A stretch of 39,964 bases of DNA from a virus. How positions within the stretch are numbered: the first letter of the stretch is position 1; the number at the start of each line of letters is the position of its first letter. A program made the position numbers and the translations under genes. Positions 1 through 5,469 of this stretch are shown piece after piece. The notes beneath the pieces were generated by a model, which was not told the origin of the DNA, searched no databases, and was given only the letters and a program-made list of their open reading frames with translations. The DNA is taken from positions 64,001 through 103,964 of IMG/VR virus record IMGVR_UViG_3300048672_000524. One strand, 5' to 3'.

Positions 1-32
1 TAACAGAAAATCAGAGCCTAGTCAATGGATTT

Positions 33-284
33 TTAGCTTTTTCTTTCCTTCACCTTGAAGCGCAACATTACGCTAAGAAAAACCAAGTTTACCATGTAAT
101 TCGCCAAAAGAGGCAAATCAGCCTTTGGCCAAACGTAACAGATGGTAAGTACCTCGCCACCAAGCCACGCCAGCAGAAAAAACCAGTTCAAGCCGCGCGA
201 ATGTCCGTCGCGCCAGCATTGTACGGCCTGAGGCAGTCCGCAAATAGCGAACAGCATCGAACCAAGCCAGCCAATCGCATTCAT
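33..284 (-). CDS. PQ-loop (SemiSWEET-like) small membrane protein
   Basis: The protein has 83 residues and about three hydrophobic segments. Near its start is a Leu-Pro-Gln PQ-loop motif (GLPQAVQCWRDGHSRGLNW), the signature of SemiSWEET/PQ-loop proteins, which form small half-transporters for sugars or other solutes in the inner membrane. One three-helix bundle is the usual SemiSWEET size, so the gene looks complete. Its start overlaps the stop of the upstream gene (281-475) by four bases, so the two are translationally coupled and share the promoter at 503-530. Base composition is close to 50% GC, unlike the AT-rich late genes. The family call is fairly safe. The substrate, and why a phage would carry it, are unknown. 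Confidence 0.7.
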   Translation of the reverse strand: MNAIGWLGSMLFAICGLPQAVQCWRDGHSRGLNWFFLLAWLGGEVLTICYVWPKADLPLLANYMVNLVFLSVMLRFKVKERKS

Positions 285-475
285 CGTACAACCCTCACAA
301 TCTTAAATTTACCCATGCCTTGATAGTCTACCTCAACCACGGCAACACGGCAAGCGAAGCAAGTAGCCCTGAGCTTATCGCAGGCAAGAATGGCACGCAT
401 CTTAGTCCATGCCAGATTAATGCTGATTACCTCATCTTGGCAGTCAACAATTGCGAAAGATTTGACAAGGGCCAT
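281..475 (-). CDS. hypothetical small protein, first gene of minus-strand operon B
   Basis: This 64-residue protein belongs to no family I recognise. It has a mixed alpha/beta-looking sequence, three cysteines in the middle (ILACDKLRATCFACRV) and a basic C-terminus. The start is supported by an AGGAG Shine-Dalgarno about seven bases upstream and by the promoter at 503-530. The stop overlaps the start of the PQ-loop gene (ATGA), so it is part of a two-gene operon. The cysteine cluster could bind a metal, but that is only a suggestion. Confidence 0.6.
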   Translation of the reverse strand: MALVKSFAIVDCQDEVISINLAWTKMRAILACDKLRATCFACRVAVVEVDYQGMGKFKIVRVVR

Positions 476-502
476 TTGTTTATCTCCTGAACCAATGAAT
501 AC

Positions 503-530
503 AGTATAGCAGAGAATTCAGCCGATGCAA
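503..530 (-). promoter_or_regulatory. sigma70-type promoter for operon B (reads left)
   Basis: On the minus strand a TTGCAT -35 box (525-530) is followed by a 16-base spacer and a TATACT -10 box (503-508). The predicted transcript starts near 496, about 20 bases before the start codon at 475. The perfect inverted repeat at 544-580 lies immediately upstream of the -35 and may hold a regulator. Confidence 0.6.
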
Positions 531-543
531 GCGGTTTTACAAT

Positions 544-580
544 CTGTTACATCTCGCCCTAGTTGTAACAGATGTAACAG
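544..580. promoter_or_regulatory. 11-bp inverted repeat plus repeated half-site, candidate operator
   Basis: CTGTTACATCT (544-554) and AGATGTAACAG (570-580) are perfect inverted copies. A further half-site, TGTAACAG at 564-571, lies nine bases from its direct copy at 573-580. Three copies of one 8-mer just upstream of the operon B promoter suggest a binding site for a dimeric regulator. A weak hairpin is the alternative, but no T-run follows on either side. Confidence 0.5.
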
Positions 581-593
581 TGCTGGACAGGGC

Positions 594-618
594 CCAAAAT
601 TATGTGGTATAATTTTGG
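594..618. repeat. 10-bp perfect inverted repeat between the minus-strand operons
   Basis: CCAAAATTAT (594-603) and ATAATTTTGG (609-618) are perfect inverted copies around a five-base centre. The repeat sits between the putative terminator at 628-644 and the operator-like repeat at 544-580. It could be an operator or a second terminator-like hairpin. It also contains a TATAAT-like box on the + strand at 608-613 with no matching -35. Confidence 0.5.
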
Positions 619-627
619 CGCAAATAA

Positions 628-644
628 CCCACCAAAATGGTGGG
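628..644 (-). terminator. putative terminator of minus-strand operon A
   Basis: A CCCACC / GGTGGG stem with a five-base loop lies seven bases after the last stop codon of operon A (652). Read leftwards it is followed by TTATTTG, a short, imperfect U-tract. Position and orientation fit a factor-independent terminator separating the two leftward operons. Confidence 0.5.
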
Positions 645-651
645 CTATTGT

Positions 652-855
652 TTACTGTACCTTATGAGCGAAAGCCAGTTCGCGCCTACGGTCTACCAGC
701 TTGAAGAAGTGGATCTCAGTATAACCGATTTCCCGCAACAGCGTCAAGTCCCGAATGCTAAAGTAAGGCCCGCCAACGATCTGAAAATCTCGCCCAGCGT
801 CCCAGTCTTCCCGGCTTGCCGCACGCCCGTAGGCTCCAACTGCGAGCATGAGCAT
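652..855 (-). CDS. hypothetical small protein, last gene of operon A
   Basis: The protein has 67 residues and belongs to no family I know. A hydrophobic, Gly/Ala-rich start (MLMLAVGAYGRAASREDWD) is followed by an acidic and aromatic stretch and a basic end. A CGGAG ribosome site lies eight bases before the ATG, and the gene begins two bases after the stop of the upstream 37-residue gene (858-971). Both support translation on this strand. The overlapping + strand frame (637-891) has no comparable support. The probable terminator lies seven bases downstream. Confidence 0.55.
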   Translation of the reverse strand: MLMLAVGAYGRAASREDWDAGRDFQIVGGPYFSIRDLTLLREIGYTEIHFFKLVDRRRELAFAHKVQ

Positions 856-857
856 GG

Positions 858-971
858 TTACATCTCCGAGGTTTCGTTTTCGTCGGGATGATGCGCCTTA
901 GTGCGCGTCACGTATGCATCCAAAGCCCACAGACCCAGGATGATGATACCACAAAACACAATGCCTGTCAT
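858..971 (-). CDS. 37-residue single-span membrane protein
   Basis: ATG ACA GGC ATT GTG runs to a TAA and encodes 37 residues. A hydrophobic N-terminal span (MTGIVFCGIIILGLWALDAY) is followed by a basic then acidic tail (TRTKAHHPDENETSEM). AAGGA lies six bases upstream of the ATG, and the gene fits exactly between its neighbours: two bases to the next start and eight bases from the previous stop. The layout suggests an inner-membrane anchor with a short charged tail. Its function is unknown. It falls below usual gene-size cut-offs. Confidence 0.6.
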   Translation of the reverse strand: MTGIVFCGIIILGLWALDAYVTRTKAHHPDENETSEM

Positions 972-979
972 GTTGTTCC

Positions 980-1108
980 TTAGTGGATGATAACTTCGTT
1001 GATCTCATGGATGCCAATGAAACGCTTTCGTATCTCTTGGCGATTCTTTGCAAACACAATTTGTGTTTGCTTATTCCAGAATGTGATTTCCCAAATGCGT
1101 TGCTTTAT
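980..1108 (-). CDS. 42-residue protein with apparent ATA start codon
   Basis: An open frame of 42 sense codons fills the gap between 1110-1244 and 858-971. The encoded sequence (IKQRIWEITFWNKQTQIVF, then AKNRQEIRKRFIGIHEINEV) has the amphipathic pattern of a real small protein. No ATG begins it. An ATA codon sits six bases after a GAGG motif, exactly where a start is expected. An in-frame TAG lies just upstream, and the only later in-frame standard start (GTG at codon 18) lacks a ribosome site and would leave 25 residues. Either ATA is used, a sequence error or mutation changed ATG, or the gene is silent. It contains a 21-bp palindrome at 1050-1070. Confidence 0.4.
   Translation of the reverse strand: MKQRIWEITFWNKQTQIVFAKNRQEIRKRFIGIHEINEVIIH
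1050..1070. repeat. 21-bp near-perfect palindrome
   Basis: GCAAACACAA (1050-1059), one central T, then TTGTGTTTGC (1061-1070) form perfect ten-base arms. The palindrome lies inside the 42-codon frame at 980-1108, so it may simply encode a short amphipathic stretch. Its symmetry also fits an operator or a compact hairpin in the operon A transcript. Confidence 0.5.
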
Positions 1109-1109
1109 C

Positions 1110-1244
1110 TTACGCCTCTACAATCAAATACATGTCAAGGGCATCCATCACAAGCCCGACCGGAATGCTCAGGTATTCCGCGATGGTTTCAGGCTCTACA
1201 CATTGGTCGAGCAGGTCAACGATGGATTGATACAGGTCGCTCAT
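1110..1244 (-). CDS. 44-residue hypothetical protein
   Basis: The frame MSDLYQSIVDLLDQCVEPET... ends ...DALDMYLIVEA. An AAGGAG ribosome site lies eight bases before the ATG and overlaps the stop region of the upstream gene (1257). The sequence looks all-helical and acidic, with a core (ETIAEYLSIPVGLVMDAL) that resembles a short helix-turn-helix, so it may be a small DNA-binding or adaptor protein. This is inference from pattern only. Coding spacing and the ribosome site make translation likely. Confidence 0.55.
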   Translation of the reverse strand: MSDLYQSIVDLLDQCVEPETIAEYLSIPVGLVMDALDMYLIVEA

Positions 1245-1256
1245 GTTACATTCTCC

Positions 1257-1427
1257 TTACCAGAAAAACAGCGGGATCGCCATCACAAGGCCAAGTATAG
1301 CAGCAACAGCGTAGTCACGCAACGTTGTTACAATCAGTTTCGGTTCACGGTAAGCCTCGCGCTTATAGCGCGGAGCTTGCGCCATCGCAACTGATGCGGT
1401 GAATTCTGATCTGTTTTCGCGTGCCAT
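1257..1427 (-). CDS. 56-residue membrane protein, first gene of operon A
   Basis: A polar, basic N-terminal half (MARENRSEFTASVAMAQ...) is followed by one C-terminal transmembrane helix (DYAVAAILGLVMAIPLFFW). The frame extends 18 codons further upstream to 1481, but GGAG eight bases before the internal ATG at 1427 and the promoter at 1453-1481, whose boxes lie inside that extension, choose the shorter form. It heads operon A and lies 12 bases before the next start. The likely topology is cytoplasmic N-terminus with a C-terminal membrane anchor. The role is unknown. Confidence 0.6.
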   Translation of the reverse strand: MARENRSEFTASVAMAQAPRYKREAYREPKLIVTTLRDYAVAAILGLVMAIPLFFW

Positions 1428-1452
1428 GTTGCTATCTCCAATTGATGAATCA

Positions 1453-1481
1453 ATTATGCCAGAATTTAAAATACAATGCAA
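1453..1481 (-). promoter_or_regulatory. sigma70-type promoter for operon A (reads left)
   Basis: On the minus strand TTGCAT (1476-1481), a 17-base spacer and CATAAT (1453-1458) lie 26-54 bases upstream of the start codon at 1427. The operon B promoter uses the same TTGCAT -35, which suggests that both operons are read by the same holoenzyme. It is divergent from the forward promoter at 1515-1543. Confidence 0.6.
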
Positions 1482-1514
1482 GACATATTTTTTGTAAGGT
1501 TATTCATTTAGTTG

Positions 1515-1543
1515 TTGACAAAGCAAAATTGACTTGGTACAAT
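1515..1543 (+). promoter_or_regulatory. sigma70-type promoter reading into the packaging genes
   Basis: TTGACA (1515-1520), a 17-base spacer and TACAAT (1538-1543) form a near-consensus promoter. It faces right, back to back with the operon A promoter 33 bases away. The transcript would carry a leader of about 200 bases containing the CCCCC/GGGGG hairpin at 1570-1589 and the C-rich tract. Confidence 0.7.
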
Positions 1544-1569
1544 AGGGAGGGGCGGTTGTTTGACTAGTA

Positions 1570-1718
1570 CCCCCACCTACGCCAGGGGGCCCATCTTCAC
1601 GTAAACTTTTCAAAATATTTAGGTAAAACTTTGGGTGCTAACTAGCCTAACAATCTTACCAAACTTTCCCAATCTCCCAAAACCACCCAAAATTTCCCAC
1701 TTGCCCAGCCCTACCCCC
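1570..1718. other. C-rich, G-free phased tract; candidate packaging (cos/pac) region
   Basis: This stretch has no gene. A CCCCC (1570-1574) / GGGGG (1585-1589) pair could form a hairpin. From 1646 to 1702 the + strand has no G at all. CCC triplets begin at 1668, 1676, 1686, 1696, 1704 and 1714, at intervals of 8-10 bases, close to one DNA turn. Three copies of AAACTTT lie at about 1603, 1625 and 1661. The tract lies directly upstream of the small terminase gene, where cos or pac sites usually lie. The packaging role is inferred from position and phasing only. Confidence 0.35.
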
Positions 1719-1729
1719 TGTGATATAAT
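1701..1729 (+). promoter_or_regulatory. extended -10 promoter just upstream of terS
   Basis: TTGCCC (1701-1706), 17 bases, then TATAAT (1724-1729) preceded by TG at 1721-1722, giving an extended -10. The predicted start near 1736 leaves about 20 bases before the ATG at 1758. It overlaps the right end of the C-rich tract, so packaging-site binding and transcription could interfere. Confidence 0.6.
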
Positions 1730-1757
1730 TGTTCAATCTCCCGATAATGAGTTAACT

Positions 1758-2246
1758 ATGGCAACAAATAATATAGTACCCGCAACCTCCCATCCTGCCG
1801 AGGTTTTAGAAATTAGCCCAGAAGCATTAGAGGTAGCCAACTGTTACCTACAATTACAAAATGCTAGTAAAGTGGCAGATGAGTTAGGTGTAGAGCCACA
1901 GTTAGTTACCCAGATTCTAGCCCGTAGAGAAGTTAAAGCCTATATAGACCAGGTTTTCTTTGATATGGGTTTTAATAATCGCTTTACAATGCGTAAAGCT
2001 ATGGATGCTATTCTATCTAAAAAGTTCCAGGAAATGGACGAGGCTGGAGTAGGTTCAAATAAAGATATTTTAGAAATCCTAGCGCTATCGCATAAGATCA
2101 CTATGGAACAGATTGATAAAGAAATTCAGCTAGAGAAGCTGAAAGATAAGAGTCTTAAGTCCCAGGTTAATGTTCAGATCAATGATGGTGGTGGTGGATC
2201 AAATTACGCTAATCTACTAGAAAGAATTATAAATACAAATGCATGA
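1758..2246 (+). CDS. terS: terminase small subunit (putative)
   Basis: The protein has 162 residues. It would recognise the phage DNA and load it onto the large terminase. After a poorly ordered N-terminus, residues of about 20-65 read as a helix-turn-helix-like segment (ALEVANCYLQLQNASKVADE, then LGVEPQLVTQILARREVKAY), typical of small terminases. A helical oligomerisation region and an acidic/Gly-rich tail follow. I chose the ATG at 1758 rather than the in-frame GTG at 1635, because the longer form starts with low-complexity proline-rich sequence and spans the promoter at 1701-1729. No strong ribosome site is visible. The stop overlaps the next start. Confidence 0.7.
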   Translation: MATNNIVPATSHPAEVLEISPEALEVANCYLQLQNASKVADELGVEPQLVTQILARREVKAYIDQVFFDMGFNNRFTMRKAMDAILSKKFQEMDEAGVGSNKDILEILALSHKITMEQIDKEIQLEKLKDKSLKSQVNVQINDGGGGSNYANLLERIINTNA

Positions 2247-3492
2247 TTTTGCAAATTATAATAAGGGCACGAAGTACCTAGAAAAAGGTAACTTTGAGAA
2301 AGCCGTTATATTTTTAAAGCGCGAGCTAGCAATCAATGAATTCAAAGAGTGCTGGTTAAATTTAGGAAATGCGTACAAGCGGTTAGGAAAGATGCTTGAT
2401 GCATTTAAGTGTTATCAAAAAGCTGCTTCAGACATTCCTTACGCTAATGGTAGCTTTGGAGAGTACTCTCTAGCATATAGTAACCTTGGCTTAATGTATT
2501 ATGCTTTCGGAGATGATGATAAGGCCATCGAGTATTATAGAAAAGCATTAGATTTAGAACCTTCTTTAGCTGATGCTATCTGGAACTATTCATCTGCACT
2601 ACTTAGAAAGCATTGTTCTGGAGTGGGGGTAGATATTGAATCAGCATGGCAGATGTACGAGTTTAGATTCAAAAGATCTAATGCCGTTAGTATTCAAAAT
2701 GATACTGAAATGTGGGACGGTATTAGCTTCGTTGATAAGATCGTAGTCTTAGCTGAACAAGGTTTTGGTGACAAGATAATGTTCGGACGCTATATTCATT
2801 GCTTGAAAGAGTACTGTAATGAAGTATGGGTACAGTGCCCACCTACACTAGATAGCGTATTTTCCGACTTTAAAATCTGTAGAGATGCTAGAGAAAGTGG
2901 TGGTTATGGCTTTCCAATTTGTTCACTTGCTGGACGTTTTGGAATGGTTGATGGTGAATGGTTACGTGGTAAATATTCTGCGAGAGACTTCTATCCGCTA
3001 GACTTGAATGTTGGGGTCGAATGGGCTGGCTCAAAGACTCATGCTAATGACTTAAATAGATCAGTACTACCTAATAGGTTTACTGATATGGTTAAGGTTG
3101 ATGGTAGTACTTTAGGTACTGGACTAAGCTGCGTAAAGTTGTATAGTTTTAGGGACAAGGCTATTAAAGGAATCTATCCTTTAGCTTGTAAGACGTGGGA
3201 AGATACTGGTAAGGCTTTAGCAGGACTAGATTTACTTATTACTGTAGATACCTCAGTTGCGCATATGGCTGGGTCTATGGGAGTGGAAACATGGTTACTT
3301 CAGCCATCGGTTGAGACTGACTTCCGCTGGGGGCACGGTGAAAAGAGTATCTGGTATCCTTCTGTTACTATAATTCAGAATAATGGTAACTGGGACAAGG
3401 TATTTGCCAAGGTTAGAGAAATGCTGATTTCGCGCGGGCTAGAAATGCGCGCTAAGAAACTTGAAAAGGTATTAAATGCTAAGAACGGTTAA
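2239..3492 (+). CDS. TPR protein with glycosyltransferase-like C-terminal domain
   Basis: The protein has 417 residues. The N-terminus carries about three tetratricopeptide repeats (residues 5-115; for example LGLMYYAFGDDDKAIEYYRK). The rest matches the bacterial TPR/glycosyltransferase family: an AEQGFGDKIMFGRYI motif (about 172-186), VGVEWAGSKTHANDLNRS (about 258-275) and a GT9-like LLITVDTSVAHMAGSMGVET (about 333-352) followed by WYP. Members of this family are thought to transfer sugars, with the repeats binding a protein partner. It starts inside the end of terS and overlaps the following methyltransferase, so all are co-transcribed. Its place between the two terminase genes is unusual. 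The target could be virion protein or host surface sugar. Activity is not proven by sequence. Confidence 0.7.
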   Translation: MHDFANYNKGTKYLEKGNFEKAVIFLKRELAINEFKECWLNLGNAYKRLGKMLDAFKCYQKAASDIPYANGSFGEYSLAYSNLGLMYYAFGDDDKAIEYYRKALDLEPSLADAIWNYSSALLRKHCSGVGVDIESAWQMYEFRFKRSNAVSIQNDTEMWDGISFVDKIVVLAEQGFGDKIMFGRYIHCLKEYCNEVWVQCPPTLDSVFSDFKICRDARESGGYGFPICSLAGRFGMVDGEWLRGKYSARDFYPLDLNVGVEWAGSKTHANDLNRSVLPNRFTDMVKVDGSTLGTGLSCVKLYSFRDKAIKGIYPLACKTWEDTGKALAGLDLLITVDTSVAHMAGSMGVETWLLQPSVETDFRWGHGEKSIWYPSVTIIQNNGNWDKVFAKVREMLISRGLEMRAKKLEKVLNAKNG

Positions 3493-4174
3493 TGGACGCT
3501 GGGGCACGGCAACGTACTTCTCCAAGGACGAATACGTAGGCCGAAGCTTACACAATTATGGCGAGTACAACCCAGATGAAACTGAGATGATTCTTAGTTT
3601 AGCTAATAGAACTTGTTTAGATATTGGAGCTAATATAGGTGTAATTGCACAGGCTCTAGAATATAGCGGATTTCATACTATTGCATTCGAGCCACAGACG
3701 GAAGTATTTAATGTACTTTCAAAGAACTTCGGGGGCGAGAAGCATAACTGTGCAGTAGGATCAGAACAAGGTACCGTAATAATGCCTAAGATGCATTACT
3801 CTGAAAAGGGTAACTTTGGTGGTATTAGTGTTAATACCAGATCACATCTAGGTATGTACAAAGTACCAATGGTCAGTATCGACTATATGGTTAATGACCT
3901 AGATATTGGATTTATGAAGATTGACGTTGAAGGTTTTGAACTAGAAGTACTTAAAGGTGCTGTACAAACTATTGAACGTTGTAAACCTATTCTATACGTA
4001 GAAGACGATAGAATGGAAAAATCAAGAGCACTACGTGAATTTATTAAGAAACTTGGATATAGTATTGAAGAGCATAAACCTACATTGTATCGTGAAGATA
4101 ACTTCTTTGGGCTAAAGAAGAATGTTTGGGATAGAAACTATGCTTCGCATAATATTATCTGTAAGCCTTGTTAA
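3476..4174 (+). CDS. FkbM family S-adenosylmethionine-dependent methyltransferase
   Basis: The protein has 232 residues. The S-adenosylmethionine-binding motif I is LDIGANIGVIAQAL (about residues 48-61), followed by an acidic end-of-strand FEP (about 73-75). The FkbM hallmark FMKIDVEGFELEVLKGA lies at about 145-161, with ILYVEDDR downstream. FkbM enzymes usually O-methylate hydroxyls on sugars or related small molecules. The gene starts within the last 17 bases of the glycosyltransferase-like gene, with an AAAAGG ribosome site, so the two are very likely expressed as a pair: one adding a sugar, the other capping it. The substrate is unknown. Confidence 0.8.
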   Translation: MLRTVNGRWGTATYFSKDEYVGRSLHNYGEYNPDETEMILSLANRTCLDIGANIGVIAQALEYSGFHTIAFEPQTEVFNVLSKNFGGEKHNCAVGSEQGTVIMPKMHYSEKGNFGGISVNTRSHLGMYKVPMVSIDYMVNDLDIGFMKIDVEGFELEVLKGAVQTIERCKPILYVEDDRMEKSRALREFIKKLGYSIEEHKPTLYREDNFFGLKKNVWDRNYASHNIICKPC

Positions 4175-5469
4175 TCGTTAGTCGGGAAGATGTTGATCGC
4201 TATGAAATTACTGAGTTTGAAGCCTCGAAGCGATTCATTAAACTTCCAGTTGCAAATTATTTAAAGCTATTAACCTGGAACAAAGAATCAGTATTTGACC
4301 AGCTTAATAGACCTCAGATAGCGTTAATTAATGCTGTTAATAGTCCTAAGTATAGATTTATTACAGCAGCGCTATCTCGACGCCTTGGTAAGACATTCAT
4401 TGCTAACGTAATTGGACAACTAGTAGCTCTAGTTCCTGGTTGTAATGTTCTTATCATGTCACCTAACTATACTCTATCGAGTATTAGTTTTGAACTTCAA
4501 CGTAAGTTCATTAAGCATTTCGACTTAGAAGTAGAGAAGGATAATCTTAAGGATAAGATCATTGAGCTGGCAAATGGCTCAACTATCCGTATGGGTTCGC
4601 TATCAACTGTAGATAGTTGCGTAGGACGTTCATATGATCTAATTATCTTTGACGAAGCAGCTCTAGGGTCAGATGCTGAAAATGCATTCAATGTTAGTCT
4701 ACGTCCTACTCTAGATCGCCCAGGTTCTAAAGCTATCTTTATTTCTACTCCTCGTGGTAAGAATAACTGGTTTAGTAGATTCTGGCAACGCGGTTTTAAC
4801 CCTAACTATCCTGAATGGATTAGTCTGCAGGCGGACTATGCTGAGAATGAGCGCATGACGGAGGCTGACGTAGCTGAGGCTAAGCGTTCTATGTCTAAGG
4901 CAGAATTCGAACAGGAGTACTTAGCTAGTTTCGTAACCTTCGAAGGTCAGATTTATGCACTAAAAGCTGAGTGTATTAAGGAGTTTGAACCTGAAGATGA
5001 TATGGAGTATATAGGCGGTTTAGACCCCGGTTACAAAGATCCAACAGCTTTCGTAGTAATAGCATATAGTCCTAGTAAGGATATATTCTGGATTGTAGAT
5101 GAATACTTAGAATCAGAAGCGGTTACTTCTACACATGCTATAGCTATACAAGAGCGTGTAACTAAGTATAAGGTAGATGCTATATTTATCGACTCTGCGG
5201 CAGCACAGTTCGCTAGTGACTTAGCTTATACTTATGATATTGCTAGTATTAAAGGTAAGAAAGCAGTTCTAGAAGGCATCGCTTATGTACAAACATTAGT
5301 AGAACAAGGTAGAATTCTTGTGGATCCTTCTTGTGCGCATACACTAGCTATGTTTGACCAGTATCAGTGGGATAAGCGAGAAACTCTAACTACTGAAAAA
5401 CCCGTACACGATGAGTACTCACACATTGCGGATGCTGTACGCTACGCGATTTACACATATACACTATGA
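4168..5469 (+). CDS. terL: terminase large subunit, packaging ATPase and nuclease
   Basis: The protein has 433 residues. The ATPase half shows a deviant Walker A (AALSRRLGKT, residues 67-76), Walker B LIIFDE (158-163) and coupling motif FISTP (191-195). The nuclease half shows GLDPGYKDPTAF with the first acidic residue at about 286, IFIDSAAAQ at about 345, and HDEYSHIADAVRY near the end, a full RuvC-like set. It cuts concatemeric DNA and pumps it through the portal. No in-frame ATG fits. The best start is TTG at 4168, overlapping the methyltransferase stop by seven bases, with only a weak ribosome site. The stop overlaps the GIY-YIG gene (ATGA). Confidence 0.92.
   Translation: MLIVSREDVDRYEITEFEASKRFIKLPVANYLKLLTWNKESVFDQLNRPQIALINAVNSPKYRFITAALSRRLGKTFIANVIGQLVALVPGCNVLIMSPNYTLSSISFELQRKFIKHFDLEVEKDNLKDKIIELANGSTIRMGSLSTVDSCVGRSYDLIIFDEAALGSDAENAFNVSLRPTLDRPGSKAIFISTPRGKNNWFSRFWQRGFNPNYPEWISLQADYAENERMTEADVAEAKRSMSKAEFEQEYLASFVTFEGQIYALKAECIKEFEPEDDMEYIGGLDPGYKDPTAFVVIAYSPSKDIFWIVDEYLESEAVTSTHAIAIQERVTKYKVDAIFIDSAAAQFASDLAYTYDIASIKGKKAVLEGIAYVQTLVEQGRILVDPSCAHTLAMFDQYQWDKRETLTTEKPVHDEYSHIADAVRYAIYTYTL

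Noticed and set aside
637-891. Open frame of 84 codons on the + strand
   Set aside because: Antisense to two minus-strand genes with good ribosome sites and operon spacing, and it lacks a convincing ribosome site of its own.
983-1394. Two overlapping + strand frames of 105 and 135 codons
   Set aside because: They lie opposite four tightly packed minus-strand genes; cysteine-rich, low-complexity translations without a ribosome site look like shadows.
1635-1757. Upstream GTG extension of terS
   Set aside because: It would put the promoter at 1701-1729 and the G-free tract inside the gene and adds a Pro/Ser-rich low-complexity N-terminus unlike small terminases.
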